Shown: in pieces, positions 35,351-44,540 of the stretch
How positions within the stretch are numbered: position 1 is the stretch's first letter
Layout of the letters: the number at the start of each line of letters is the position of its first letter
Assembly: GCA_963976695.1 (NCBI GenBank)
Contig: CAXBMB010000001.1
Span: forward strand, 62,001 to 126,000
Direction of reading: 5' to 3'
From: CAXBMB01 sp963976695
GTDB taxonomy: Bacteria > Pseudomonadota > Alphaproteobacteria > Kiloniellales > DSM-21159
Length of the DNA: 64,000 nt
Program-made: the position numbers and the translations under genes
The notes under the pieces: generated by a model
What the model saw: only the letters and a program-made list of their open reading frames with translations
Told to the model about the DNA's origin: nothing
Database searches by the model: none

Positions 35351-37975
35351 ATGAGTGAGACCAAGGAAGACGATGCCAAGAAGCCGCTGTCCCTGAATCG
35401 GCCCAAGCTTGAGCTTGAGAAGACTGTCGGCAGTGGGCAGGTCCGGCAAAGCTTCAGCCACGGACGCAGCAAAACCGTTCAGGTGGAAGTCAAGCGCAAG
35501 CGGACCTTTCGTCCCGGCGAAAGCGCGGCGGGTCGCCGTGGCGGCGGGCCGTCCGGCGGCTTGACCCAGGTCGAACGCGACCGGCGTTTGAAGGTGCTGG
35601 AGCAAGCCAAGGAAGAAGCGATCCGCAAGGCTGAAGAAGCCGCCGTCGCAGCGAAACAGCGCGCCGAGGTCGAGCAGCGCCAGGCCGCCGAGGCGGAAGC
35701 CCTTCGTCGCCAGGAAGAGGCTGAGGCCGCCATTCGCGCCGAGGCCGAGGCCCGCGAGGCTTCCGAGGAGGCCAGCCGTAAGGAGCGGGACGCCGACGCG
35801 GGTCAAGCCCAAGCCGGTTCGTCCGCGCCGACCGATCAGGCCGAAAAGACCAAAGCGGTCAAGACCGAAGCCAAGTCGACCAAGGTTGCTGATCGCACGC
35901 CGGCGCCCCCCCGGGGCGTCCGCGACCGTGATTCGGCCGTCACCCCCAGTCGCCCGTCGATTGACGCCGGCGAGCCGTCCGCCGCACCCGCGCGGGGCAA
36001 GAAAAAGGGCGCCAAGGGCGGCGGCCAGCAACCGGCTCAGCCGTCGCAGCCGCCGCGCGCCGGGCGGGGCGGTGATCGTCGTCGCCAGGGCAAGCTGACC
36101 ATCTCCCAGGCGATGAGCAACGACAGTCCCGACCGTCAACGCTCCATGGCTGCGGTCAAGCGGCAGCGCGAACGCGAAAAGCAAGCCGCGTTGGAAGCGC
36201 TGGCCCAGGGAACGAAAATCGTTCGCGCCGTGGTCGTGCCGGAAGCCATCACCGTGGCGGAGTTGGCCAACCGGATGGCCGAACGTGGCGGCGCGGTGGT
36301 GAAGACGCTGATGAAAATGGGCGTTATGGCGACCATCAACCAGACCATCGACGCCGATACGGCCGAGTTGGTGGTGGAGGAATTTGGCCATAGGGTTCAA
36401 CGCGTCAGCGATCAAGACGTTGAGATTGGCCTGAAGGGCGTTGACGACGACGACGGCGATCTGGCGTCCCGTCCGCCGGTGGTGACCATCATGGGCCATG
36501 TCGATCACGGCAAGACCTCGCTGTTGGACGCTCTGCGCAAGTCCGATGTCGCCGATCATGAAGCCGGCGGCATTACCCAGCATATCGGCGCCTACCAGAT
36601 CACCACGGAAAGTGGCCAGAAGGTGACCTTCGTGGACACGCCGGGCCACGCCGCCTTTACCGAAATGCGCGCCCGTGGCGCCAATGTGACCGACATCGTC
36701 ATTCTGGTGGTGGCGGCCGACGACGGCATCATGGAGCAGACCATCGAGGCCATCGCCCACGCCAAGGCCGCCGAGGTGCCGATCATTGTCGCCATCAACA
36801 AGATGGACAAACCGGACGCCGACGCCACGCGGGTCATGAGCGACCTGCTTCGGCATGACCTGGTTCCGGAGGAAATGGGCGGCGAGGTGATCTGCGTGCC
36901 GGTGTCGGCCAAAACCCGCGAGGGCTTGGGCGATCTGCTGGATACCATCCTGCTGCAAGCCGAAATTCTCGAGCTTACCGCCAACGCCGACCGCCCCGCC
37001 GAGGGCGTCATCGTCGAATCGAAGCAGGAACAGGGCCGCGGTTCCGTGGCCACCGTTCTGGTTCAGCGCGGCACGCTGCGGGTGGGTGACATCTTTGTCG
37101 CCGGCAGTGAATCCGGCCGGGTGCGGGCCTTGCTTGACGAAAATGGCAAGCGCGTCGAGGCCGCCGGGCCTTCCGTACCGGTCGAGGTGCTGGGACTGAC
37201 CGGCACCCCCGAGGCGGGCGAGGACCTGGTGGTGGTGGAAGACGACGCCCGGGCACGCGACGTGGCGGAATTCCGCGCCGAAAAGAAAAAGCGCGCCCAG
37301 GCCGCCGCCTCCAGTCGCGGGACGCTGGAGCAGATGCTTTCCAAGATCCAGGAAGGCGAGGCCCAGAACGTTCCCGTGGTCATCAAATCGGATGTGCATG
37401 GATCGACCGAGGCGATCATCGGCGCCTTGGACAAGCTCAGCACGCAAGAGGTTCGCGCGCAGATCTTGCATTCCGGCGTTGGCGGGATCAATGAATCCGA
37501 CGTGGTGTTGGCCCGCGCCGCCGGGGCGATCATCATCGCCTTCAATGTTCGCGCCAATGCCCAGGCCCGGGCGCTGGCCCGTCGCGACGGCGTGGATATC
37601 CGCTACTATTCGATCATCTACAACGTCATCGATGACGTGAAAGCGGTGATGAGCGGCAAGCTGGCGCCGGAAACCCAGGAAAACTTCCTGGGGTACGCCG
37701 AAATCCGCGAAACCTTCAACGTTTCCAAGGTGGGCCGCGTGGCCGGCTGCATGATCACCGAAGGCCAGGTCAAGCGTGGGTCCAATGTTCGCTTGCTGCG
37801 CGACAACGTGGTCATTCACGCCGGCACCCTGAAGACGCTGCGGCGCTTCAAGGACGAGGTGAAGGAAGTCCAGCAGGGATACGAATGCGGTATGGCGTTC
37901 GAGAACTATCAGGACATCCAGGTCGGCGACCAGATCGAGTGTTATGAGGTAAAGGAAATCGCGCGCACCCTCTAG
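35351..37975 (+). CDS. infB: Translation initiation factor IF-2
   Basis: IF-2 delivers initiator tRNA to the 30S subunit. I choose ATG 35351 (MSETKEDDAK), because AGGAAGTGAG lies ten bases upstream; GTG 35336 overlaps the previous stop. This gives 874 residues. The N-terminus is a charged, Lys/Glu/Ala-rich coiled coil (about 60-240). The IF2_N domain, then the GTPase (G1 GHVDHGKTSLLDALR, G3 DTPGH, G4 NKMD, G5 SAKT) and the two C-terminal beta-barrel domains follow, ending CYEVKEIARTL. It is part of the rimP-to-pnp run. Confidence 0.97.
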   Translation: MSETKEDDAKKPLSLNRPKLELEKTVGSGQVRQSFSHGRSKTVQVEVKRKRTFRPGESAAGRRGGGPSGGLTQVERDRRLKVLEQAKEEAIRKAEEAAVAAKQRAEVEQRQAAEAEALRRQEEAEAAIRAEAEAREASEEASRKERDADAGQAQAGSSAPTDQAEKTKAVKTEAKSTKVADRTPAPPRGVRDRDSAVTPSRPSIDAGEPSAAPARGKKKGAKGGGQQPAQPSQPPRAGRGGDRRRQGKLTISQAMSNDSPDRQRSMAAVKRQREREKQAALEALAQGTKIVRAVVVPEAITVAELANRMAERGGAVVKTLMKMGVMATINQTIDADTAELVVEEFGHRVQRVSDQDVEIGLKGVDDDDGDLASRPPVVTIMGHVDHGKTSLLDALRKSDVADHEAGGITQHIGAYQITTESGQKVTFVDTPGHAAFTEMRARGANVTDIVILVVAADDGIMEQTIEAIAHAKAAEVPIIVAINKMDKPDADATRVMSDLLRHDLVPEEMGGEVICVPVSAKTREGLGDLLDTILLQAEILELTANADRPAEGVIVESKQEQGRGSVATVLVQRGTLRVGDIFVAGSESGRVRALLDENGKRVEAAGPSVPVEVLGLTGTPEAGEDLVVVEDDARARDVAEFRAEKKKRAQAAASSRGTLEQMLSKIQEGEAQNVPVVIKSDVHGSTEAIIGALDKLSTQEVRAQILHSGVGGINESDVVLARAAGAIIIAFNVRANAQARALARRDGVDIRYYSIIYNVIDDVKAVMSGKLAPETQENFLGYAEIRETFNVSKVGRVAGCMITEGQVKRGSNVRLLRDNVVIHAGTLKTLRRFKDEVKEVQQGYECGMAFENYQDIQVGDQIECYEVKEIARTL

Positions 37976-38290
37976 TCGGTTGATTAGCGGCGGAGTTACG
38001 TTTTGCAGGGGATCGCCGCGTGATTCCCGGCAAAGCGATCCAATGCCGGGCGTGATTTCACCGGGCCGGCGTTTCTCCGGGTTCTGCGCGTCGGGTGACG
38101 GTAGGGCCCCCGGGAAGGCCCGGGAAGGCTCGAGCCCCCGCAAGGGGTCCGTCTGTTTTCGCACCGGAAGCAGATTGCCAGCCGGCAGAGATCGTCGTGG
38201 CGTTATTGTCGCCACACTCCATTGAATCGATGGATCAAATTATCCTGGCACGTGGGGTTCATTTGTCAGGTTCGATCCCCTAGGAAGACC
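37976..38290. other. infB-rbfA intergenic region
   Basis: About 315 bases with no gene. A small CCCC-GCAA-GGGG hairpin lies near 38132, without a U tract. The gap is longer than usual between these genes and may contain a separate rbfA promoter. Confidence 0.4.
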
Positions 38291-38740
38291 ATGACCAAAA
38301 ACAAAGGCAAACCAGCGAGCCAGCGTCAGCTGCGCGTTGGTGAGGAGTTGCGCCACACCCTGGCGCAGCTGTTTGCCGCCAACCAAGCGCATGATCCCGC
38401 CTTGTTGGACGCCAATATTACCGTGACTGAGGTGCGCGTCAGCTCCGATCTGAAGCACGCCACGGTCTTTGTCATGCCCTTTGGCCAGGACGATCCGGCG
38501 CCGGTGGTGGCCGCGCTCAAGCATGCCGCGCCCTTCTTCCGCCGCCGTTTGGCCGATGTCGCCAACATGCGCTTCACCCCGACCCTGGGGTTTCAGCTGG
38601 ACAAGTCCTTCGCCGAGGCCGCCAAGATTGATAAACTGCTGCGCAGCGAACGGGTTCAGCAGGATCTGCGCGCCGCGCGCGACGCCGACGACGCGCCGGC
38701 TGGGCAAGGCGCGGAGAGCGACGATGGCGCGGCGTCGTAA
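38291..38740 (+). CDS. rbfA: Ribosome-binding factor A
   Basis: A 149-residue protein that binds the 30S subunit and helps mature the 5' end of 16S rRNA. The KH-like core has SQRQLRVGEELRHTLAQLF, DANITVTEVRVSSDLKHATVFVM and FRRRLADVANMRFTPTLGFQLD. ATG 38291 has GGAAG seven bases upstream; the frame extends further 5' without homology. The C-terminal about 25 residues are acidic and disordered. It overlaps truB by 17 bases, implying translational coupling. Confidence 0.95.
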   Translation: MTKNKGKPASQRQLRVGEELRHTLAQLFAANQAHDPALLDANITVTEVRVSSDLKHATVFVMPFGQDDPAPVVAALKHAAPFFRRRLADVANMRFTPTLGFQLDKSFAEAAKIDKLLRSERVQQDLRAARDADDAPAGQGAESDDGAAS

Positions 38741-39650
38741 GGGCGCGGCCATTCACGGCTGGTTGGTGATCGACAAGCCGGCCGGCGTCACCTCGACGGA
38801 TGTGGTCAACCGGGTGCGGCGGCGGCTGAACGCGCAAAAGGTCGGTCATGGCGGCACCTTGGACCCAATGGCCACGGGGATTCTGCCCTTGGCCTTTGGC
38901 GAAGCCACCAAGACGGTGTCCTACGTGATGGACGGCAAGAAGACCTACCGTTTTGGCCTGACCTGGGGCGCGGCCACCAGCACCGACGACAGCGAGGGCG
39001 AGGTGATCGCCACCGCCGCCGGGCGCCCGGACGCGGCTGAAATCGAGGCGGCGCTGGCGGACTTCGTCGGCCAGATCGATCAGGTTCCGCCGACTTTTTC
39101 CGCGATCAAGATCGACGGCCAGCGCGCCTATGACCTGGCGCGCGAGGGCGAAGCGGTGGAAATGAAGCCGCGCAAGGTGCGGATTGACCGGGTGGCGCTG
39201 GTTTCCCAGCCCGATCGGGACACCGCCTTTTTTGACGTCGACTGCGGCAAGGGCACCTATATTCGTTCCCTGGCGCGGGACCTGGGCGAAGCCCTGGGCA
39301 CCCGCGCGCACGTCTGTGCGTTGCGCCGTTTGCAGGTCGGACCTTTCACGGAAAAAGGGGCGATTTCGCTGGACTATTTGGAGGAGCTGGCGCATGGTGC
39401 GCCCGCTCAGGAGCTATTGCTCCCGATTGAGACCGCGCTGGACGACATCCCGGCGCTGGCCTTGTCCGAGGCCGAGGCAACCCGTCTGAGAAGCGGTCAG
39501 GCGTTATCGATGATAGCGCGTTCGAACGCCGAACGGATAAGCAACCTGAAAAGCGGTGATTTTCTGTGTGCCATGTGTGGCGGTAAGCCAGTGGCCATTG
39601 CACGCTTCGAAGGCGGCGAGGTGCGCCCGGTCCGTGTTTTGAACCTATAG
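38724..39650 (+). CDS. truB: tRNA pseudouridine-55 synthase
   Basis: TruB makes pseudouridine 55 in the T loop of tRNAs. The start ATG 38724 (MARRRKGAAI) gives 308 residues and lies inside the end of rbfA. The frame upstream is the out-of-phase copy of rbfA. Motifs: GWLVIDKPAGVTSTDVVNRV, KVGHGGTLDPMATGILPLA with the catalytic Asp, KTYRFGLTWGAATSTDD, and CGKGTYIRSLARDLGEALG. A PUA-like tail completes it. rpsO follows after 16 bases. Confidence 0.96.
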   Translation: MARRRKGAAIHGWLVIDKPAGVTSTDVVNRVRRRLNAQKVGHGGTLDPMATGILPLAFGEATKTVSYVMDGKKTYRFGLTWGAATSTDDSEGEVIATAAGRPDAAEIEAALADFVGQIDQVPPTFSAIKIDGQRAYDLAREGEAVEMKPRKVRIDRVALVSQPDRDTAFFDVDCGKGTYIRSLARDLGEALGTRAHVCALRRLQVGPFTEKGAISLDYLEELAHGAPAQELLLPIETALDDIPALALSEAEATRLRSGQALSMIARSNAERISNLKSGDFLCAMCGGKPVAIARFEGGEVRPVRVLNL

Positions 39651-39666
39651 AAGAGAGTACAACACG

Positions 39667-39936
39667 ATGTCGATCACTGCTGATCGTAAAGTTGAAGTTA
39701 TCCAAGAATTCGCCACCAAGGAAGGCGACACCGGCTCTCCGGAAGTCCAGGTGGCTATCCTGACCGAGCGGATCAAGAATCTGACCGAACACCTGCAGAC
39801 TCACAAGAAGGATTTCCACTCGCGCCGTGGCTTGTTGATCATGGTTGGTCAGCGCCGTCGCCTGCTGGACTATCTGAAGAGCAAAGACCAGGGTCGTTAC
39901 CAGATTCTGATCGAACGCTTGGGCCTGCGCCGCTAG
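39667..39936 (+). CDS. rpsO: 30S ribosomal protein S15
   Basis: An 89-residue S15 of normal length. It has EFATKEGDTGSPEVQVAILTE, LTEHLQTHKKDFHSRRGLL and QRRRLLDYLKSKD, ending ERLGLRR. It binds 16S rRNA and organises the platform of the small subunit. Its mRNA is commonly under autogenous control. It precedes pnp, as in most proteobacteria. Confidence 0.98.
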   Translation: MSITADRKVEVIQEFATKEGDTGSPEVQVAILTERIKNLTEHLQTHKKDFHSRRGLLIMVGQRRRLLDYLKSKDQGRYQILIERLGLRR

Positions 39937-40462
39937 GTTTGGGACCGAAAAGCATGACCGACAACCGCCCCTTGTTGCCGCGCGCAAGCTTGGGGGCGGT
40001 TGTTGCGTTTCTACCCTCCGACACCGATTAACCCGATGCGGGGGTGCTCGACGACAGACAGGCCGCGCCAAGCGGTCCGTTGCGCGTCGCTCACCAGCGC
40101 ACGGCAAGATCAACGGTCGGGATCCGCCGCTTTGCCCTCTCCGGGCGGCGCGGCCTTCTCGAACGGGTGTTGAGGCCCAGCCGGCGGAAGCCCGTCCCTT
40201 GACGGCGCAACTGACGGCATAACGGACACTTTGGCGCTGCGCCAGAGGGTTCATCGCGAGGCCCCGAGTAAGGGTCCTCCATGACGTGCAAGGGATGTGT
40301 GACCGGTTGGCGCGCGCATCCCGGTTATCTACCGGGCCGACGCAAGGCACGAGATCAGTACGACGACGCGGGGCGAAAACCCGCGCCTTCTCCTCTCGTA
40401 TCTTTCGTGGGTCCGGTACCGATTAGACCGCCGGCCAGATTGAAAAAGGGACCGAACAAGAA
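39937..40462. other. rpsO-pnp intergenic region and pnp leader
   Basis: About 525 bases with no supported gene. It contains a terminator-like hairpin just after rpsO (entered separately). A perfect 6-bp hairpin, CCCGGT-TATCT-ACCGGG, lies at 40320-40336, about 127 bases before pnp. In enteric bacteria pnp is controlled through a leader hairpin processed by RNase III; a similar role here is only a guess. Confidence 0.5.
39961..40010 (+). terminator. Terminator-like hairpin after rpsO
   Basis: ACAACCGCCCC (39961-39971) pairs perfectly with GGGGCGGTTGT (39993-40003) around a 21-base loop, followed by TGCGTTT. The stem is strong but the U tract short, so termination may be partial and allow read-through into pnp. 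Confidence 0.65.
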
Positions 40463-42577
40463 ATGTTCGACGTTTATCGCAAGGAAATCGAATGGGGCGG
40501 GCGCAAGCTCGTCATGGAAACAGGTAAAGTAGCGCGGCAAGCCGACGGCGCCGTGATGATTACCTATGGTGAGACCGTGGTGCTCTGCACGGCTGTCGGA
40601 TCGCGCCGCGCGCCGAAGGTGGATTTCTTCCCCCTGACGGTGAACTATCAGGAAAAAACCTTTGCCGCCGGAAAGATCCCAGGCGGCTTCTTCAAGCGCG
40701 AAGGTCGGCCCTCTGAAAAAGAGACCCTGACCTCGCGCCTGATCGATCGTCCGATCCGCCCGCTGTTCCACAAGAGCTATCGCAACGAGACTCAGCTGGT
40801 CTGCACGGTGTTGAGCCACGACCTGGAAAATGACCCGGACGTCATCGCCATGATCGGGGCCTCGGCCGCGTTGACCATCTCCGGCATTCCCTTCATGGGG
40901 CCGGTCGCCTGCGCGCGGGTCGGCTACATCGACGGTGAGTTCGTGCTTAATCCAGTAATGGACGAGATGGGCAGCACGGATTTGGACCTGATGGTCGCCG
41001 GCACCAGCGAAGGCGTGCTGATGGTCGAGTCCGAAGCGCAGGAACTCTCGGAAGAGATTATGCTGGGCGCCGTGACCTATGGTCACGAACAGATGCAGCC
41101 GGTGCTCGACATGATCATCGCGCTCGCCGAAGATTGCGCCAAAGAGCCCTGGGCGTTGGCCGAACCTTCTCCGGTCGTCGGCGTGGTGACCGAGGAATTG
41201 CGGGCCGCCTATGCCGACAAACTGCAGGCGGCTTATGGCATTGCCGACAAGGTGGCCCGACAGGCCGCGGTTGGTGAAGTCCGCGACGCGGCGGCTGAAT
41301 CGGTTGCCGAGGACGCCGACAAGGCGGCGGTTTTCGGCGGCATTTTCAAAAGCCTGGAAGCCGACGTGGTGCGTGGCAACATCCTCAAGACCGGCGCGCG
41401 CATTGACGGCCGTGACACCCGCACGGTGCGCGCCATCAGCTCGATCGTTGGCGTGCTGCCCCGCAGCCATGGCTCGTCGATCTTCACCCGGGGTGAAACC
41501 CAGGCGCTGGTGACGGTGACCCTGGGCACGGGTCAGGACGAGCAGATTATCGACGCGCTGGCGGGCGAGTACCGCGAGCACTTCATGCTGCACTACAATT
41601 TCCCGCCCTACTCGGTGGGTGAAACCGGTCGCATGGGGTCGCCGGGGCGGCGTGAAATCGGCCACGGCAAGCTGGCTTACCGGGCGGTGCGTCCGATGAT
41701 GCCGAGCAAGGAAGAGTTCCCCTACACGATCCGGGTGGTTTCCGAAATCACCGAGTCCAACGGCTCTTCCTCCATGGCGACGGTTTGCGGCACTTCGCTG
41801 TCCTTGATGGATGCCGGTGTGCCGTTGAAGCGCCCGGTTGCCGGCATTGCCATGGGTCTGATCAAGGAAGGCGCGGACTTCGCCGTTCTGTCGGACATCC
41901 TGGGCGACGAAGATCATCTCGGCGACATGGATTTCAAGGTTGCCGGTACCGCCCAGGGCGTGACCTCGCTGCAGATGGATATCAAGATCACCTCGATCAC
42001 CCAGGAGATCATGAAGATCGCACTGGATCAGGCGCGCGATGGACGTGTGCATATCCTGAAAGAGATGGACCATGCGCTCGGTACGGCGCGTGATACGGTG
42101 TCCTCCAACGCGCCGCGCATCACCTCGATTTCCATTCCCAAGGACAAGATCCGTGACGTGATCGGCACCGGCGGTAAGGTGATCCGTGAAATTTGCGAAA
42201 CCACCGGCGCCAAGGTCGACATCGAAGATGACGGCACCATCAAGGTGGCGGCGGTCGACGAGTCAGCCATGCAGGCGGCGATCGACTGGATCACCGGCAT
42301 CACCGCCGAGCCTGAAGTGGGCAAGATCTACAGCGGCAAGGTTGTCAAGATCATGGACTTCGGGGCTTTTGTGAACTTCCTCGGCCCGCGTGACGGGTTG
42401 GTTCACATCAGTCAGTTGGCGCCGACGCGGGTTTCCCAGGTCAGCGACGTGGTCAAGGAAGGCGCGCAGGTCAAGGTCAAGGTTGTCGGCTTCGACGACC
42501 GCGGCAAGGTCAAGCTTTCCATGAAGATGGTTGATCAAGAAACCGGCGAAGAAATCGCGCCGGCGAGCCAGGATTAA
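40463..42577 (+). CDS. pnp: Polynucleotide phosphorylase
   Basis: A 704-residue phosphorolytic 3'-5' exoribonuclease and degradosome partner. Two RNase PH-like domains are visible: GKVARQADGAVMITYGETVVLCT with EGRPSEKETLTSRLIDRPIRPLF, and then RGETQALVTVTLGT with HYNFPPYSVGE and GHGKLAYRAV. A KH domain (VIGTGGKVIREICETTGAKVDIEDDG) and an S1 domain (GKIYSGKVVKIMDFGAFVNF) close the protein. ATG 40463 begins MFDVYRKEIEWGGRKL, as usual. It is transcribed with or after rpsO. Confidence 0.97.
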   Translation: MFDVYRKEIEWGGRKLVMETGKVARQADGAVMITYGETVVLCTAVGSRRAPKVDFFPLTVNYQEKTFAAGKIPGGFFKREGRPSEKETLTSRLIDRPIRPLFHKSYRNETQLVCTVLSHDLENDPDVIAMIGASAALTISGIPFMGPVACARVGYIDGEFVLNPVMDEMGSTDLDLMVAGTSEGVLMVESEAQELSEEIMLGAVTYGHEQMQPVLDMIIALAEDCAKEPWALAEPSPVVGVVTEELRAAYADKLQAAYGIADKVARQAAVGEVRDAAAESVAEDADKAAVFGGIFKSLEADVVRGNILKTGARIDGRDTRTVRAISSIVGVLPRSHGSSIFTRGETQALVTVTLGTGQDEQIIDALAGEYREHFMLHYNFPPYSVGETGRMGSPGRREIGHGKLAYRAVRPMMPSKEEFPYTIRVVSEITESNGSSSMATVCGTSLSLMDAGVPLKRPVAGIAMGLIKEGADFAVLSDILGDEDHLGDMDFKVAGTAQGVTSLQMDIKITSITQEIMKIALDQARDGRVHILKEMDHALGTARDTVSSNAPRITSISIPKDKIRDVIGTGGKVIREICETTGAKVDIEDDGTIKVAAVDESAMQAAIDWITGITAEPEVGKIYSGKVVKIMDFGAFVNFLGPRDGLVHISQLAPTRVSQVSDVVKEGAQVKVKVVGFDDRGKVKLSMKMVDQETGEEIAPASQD

Positions 42578-42675
42578 GAACGCCGGGGTCCAGCGGTTCC
42601 GGGGTTAGGACTCCGGGACTCAGGCGACCTCAGCGAAGACTTGGCGCGCGACAGCGCCCGAGCTTTTGGTTAGAA

Positions 42676-42712
42676 AACGGCGGCTACTCCCCAGGGGCGG
42701 CCGCCGTTGCTT
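42676..42712 (+). terminator. Terminator after pnp
   Basis: AACGGCGGC (42676-42684) and GCCGCCGTT (42700-42708) form a 9-bp stem with a 15-base loop, followed by GCTTT. It is about 100 bases after the pnp stop. Confidence 0.65.
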
Positions 42713-42735
42713 TAAGCGCGCCCTTCCTGTCGGAT

Positions 42736-42774
42736 CGGTTTAAATGGCATCACTTGGTGATTCGGTTTAAACCG
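42736..42774. repeat. IR39 palindrome, copy 2
   Basis: Outer arms CGGTTTAAA (42736-42744) and TTTAAACCG (42766-42774) and inner arms ATCAC/GTGAT (42749-42753, 42757-42761) share the centre 42755. The element is exactly 39 bp, as in the other copies. It lies between the pnp terminator and the phosphodiesterase gene, about 30 bases before its start. The flank GGAT matches copies 3 and 4. Confidence 0.8.
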
Positions 42775-42804
42775 TGACGTCGCCGCTTATTCGTCGAGTA
42801 GACT

Positions 42805-43623
42805 GTGGTGGCTTTTGCCCCCCCTGATCGTTTGCCCCCAATTCTGGAGTCAGAGCTGTTGGCTAGAACAACGCCCCGCCCCGGCGCGCCGGACCTGAAG
42901 TTACCGCAAGTCATTGGCCACCGCGGCGCCAAGGCCTATGCGCCGGAAAACACCCTGGCCTCGATCCGCAAGGCCGCCGCCCTCGGGGCAACCTGGGTCG
43001 AAGTGGACGTTGCCCTGACCAGCGACGGCGTGCCGGTGATTCTGCACGATGCGACGCTGACCCGGACCACCGGCTATGCCGCCGATCTGGCGCGAACCCC
43101 CTACGCCGAGGTGGAGAAGCTGGATGCGGGCAAGCTGTTCGACAGTCGCTTCACCGGCGAGAAGGTGCCGACCTTGGCGGCCTTGATCGCGCTGTTGTCG
43201 GAGCTCGAAGTCGGGCTGAATCTGGAAATCAAGCCGACGCCGGGCTGTGACATCGCCACCACCCGCGCGACCTGTGCGACGCTCGACCGGCTTTGGCCGG
43301 ATCACTTGCCCCTGCCGCTGCTGTCGTCCTTTCAGCGGCCTTGCCTGCGTGAGGCCCGGGCCCAGGCGCCGCACTATCCGCGCGGTCTGCTGGATGAGGC
43401 GCTGCCGGACAAGTGGCGTGACGACTTGGCCGCGCTGGCCTGCCGGTCTCTCCACCTGTCGACCGGAAAAATCGACCGGAATCATGTGGCGGCCGTCAAG
43501 CAGACCGACTATCTGCTGGCGGTCTATACGGTCAACGACGGCGCGCGGGCCAAGCAGCTGCTCGACTGGGGGGTGGACGCCATCATCACCGACGTCCCCG
43601 ACGTAATTCTTGCCGCGCGCTGA
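42805..43623 (+). CDS. Glycerophosphodiester phosphodiesterase
   Basis: A 272-residue GDPD-family enzyme that hydrolyses glycerophosphodiesters to glycerol-3-phosphate and an alcohol. The core motifs are VIGHRGAKAYAPENTLASI, WVEVDVALTSDGVPVILHD and LNLEIKP. They supply the catalytic His pair and the metal-binding Glu/Asp. There is no signal peptide, so it is a cytosolic UgpQ-like form. The start is uncertain: GTG 42805 is the first option, and TTG 42859 is another that would bring the N-terminus to the usual length. It ends just before a bidirectional terminator shared with fabI. Confidence 0.88.
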   Translation: MVAFAPPDRLPPILESELLARTTPRPGAPDLKLPQVIGHRGAKAYAPENTLASIRKAAALGATWVEVDVALTSDGVPVILHDATLTRTTGYAADLARTPYAEVEKLDAGKLFDSRFTGEKVPTLAALIALLSELEVGLNLEIKPTPGCDIATTRATCATLDRLWPDHLPLPLLSSFQRPCLREARAQAPHYPRGLLDEALPDKWRDDLAALACRSLHLSTGKIDRNHVAAVKQTDYLLAVYTVNDGARAKQLLDWGVDAIITDVPDVILAAR

Positions 43624-43637
43624 CTTTCCCCGGCGGT

Positions 43638-43695
43638 AAAAAAAAGACCGGACACCCCAGGCCAAAGCGGCGGGCTGTCCGGCTTTTTTCTTTGG
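43638..43695. terminator. Bidirectional terminator between phosphodiesterase gene and fabI
   Basis: CCGGACA (43648-43654) and TGTCCGG (43676-43682) form the stem. The plus strand then has CTTTTTTCTTT (43683-43693), and the minus strand has eight T residues (43645-43638) on its own 3' side. It therefore serves both convergent genes. Confidence 0.85.
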
Positions 43696-43746
43696 CGCCG
43701 CACCGGGCCATCGCCCGGAAATTAGACACCGGACACCGCCCGGAAT

Positions 43747-44526
43747 TTAATCGGGCTTGGGGATTCCGACGGTGTTGTAGCCGCAATCGACGAAGTGGAT
43801 CTCACCGGTAACCCCGGCGGAAAGATCACTGCAGAGATAGAGCCCGGAATTGCCCACCTCCTCCAGCGCCACCGCCCGGGCCAGGGGCGCCTTGTCGCGG
43901 GCAAAACCATAGGTGGTGCGGGCATTGGCGATGGCTGAGCCAGCCAGGGTGCGCATCGGGCCGGCGGAAATGGCGTTGACCCGAACCTCTTGGTCGCCCA
44001 GGTCGTTGGCCAGGTAGCGCACCGATGCCTCCAGCGCCGCCTTGGCCACGCCCATGACGTTGTAGTTCGGCGTCACCCGTTGGGCGCCCAGATAGCTCAG
44101 AGTGACCAGCGAGCCGCCGCCGGTCATCAGCGGCTGTGCCGCCTTGGCCACCTCGGTGAAGGAAAAGCAGGAGATGGAAACCGATTGGATGAAGTTTTCG
44201 CGGCTGGTGTCCAGGTAGCGGCCCTTGAGTTCTTCCTTGTCGGAGTAGGCAATGCAGTGGACCACGAAATCCAGGCTGTCCCAGCGTTTGGAAATCGCCT
44301 CGAATGTCCGTGCGACGTCGTTTTCCGCCGCCACATCGCAGGGCACCACGAGGTCGCTGCCCAGGCTTTCGGCCAAAGGCGCCACCCGCTTCCCGAATGC
44401 TTCGCCCTGGTAGGTGAAGGCCAGCTCGGCTCCGGCGTTGTGCAGAGCCTTTGCTATTCCCCAGGCGATGGAATGGTTGTTGGCGACACCCATGACCAAG
44501 CCACGCTTGCCTTTCATCAAAGCCAT
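43747..44526 (-). CDS. fabI: Enoyl-ACP reductase (NADH), FabI
   Basis: A 259-residue FabI that performs the last reduction of each fatty acid elongation cycle. It has the divergent SDR motif GVANNHSIAWGIA for cofactor binding and YLGAQRVTPNYNVMGVAKAALE with the Tyr-x6-Lys pair (Y, then K of VAKAAL). It also has NAISAGPMRTLA and the C-terminal FVDCGYNTVG. FabI is the target of triclosan-type inhibitors. It follows fabB after 14 bases and ends the fabA-fabB-fabI unit. Confidence 0.95.
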   Translation of the reverse strand: MALMKGKRGLVMGVANNHSIAWGIAKALHNAGAELAFTYQGEAFGKRVAPLAESLGSDLVVPCDVAAENDVARTFEAISKRWDSLDFVVHCIAYSDKEELKGRYLDTSRENFIQSVSISCFSFTEVAKAAQPLMTGGGSLVTLSYLGAQRVTPNYNVMGVAKAALEASVRYLANDLGDQEVRVNAISAGPMRTLAGSAIANARTTYGFARDKAPLARAVALEEVGNSGLYLCSDLSAGVTGEIHFVDCGYNTVGIPKPD

Positions 44527-44540
44527 ATTTATTGCTTTCC

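Noticed and set aside
35009..38215. Very long open frame on the minus strand (1068 codons)
   Set aside because: It lies antisense to ylxR and infB, has histidine/glycine-rich composition typical of reversed GC-rich codons and no family motif.
38262..38284. GGTTCGATCCCC, resembling a tRNA T-loop
   Set aside because: Flanking bases do not form a T-stem and no D- or anticodon arm is present; it is the rbfA leader.
40355..42073. Long minus-strand open frame opposite pnp
   Set aside because: It is the antisense shadow of pnp, with no recognisable domain.
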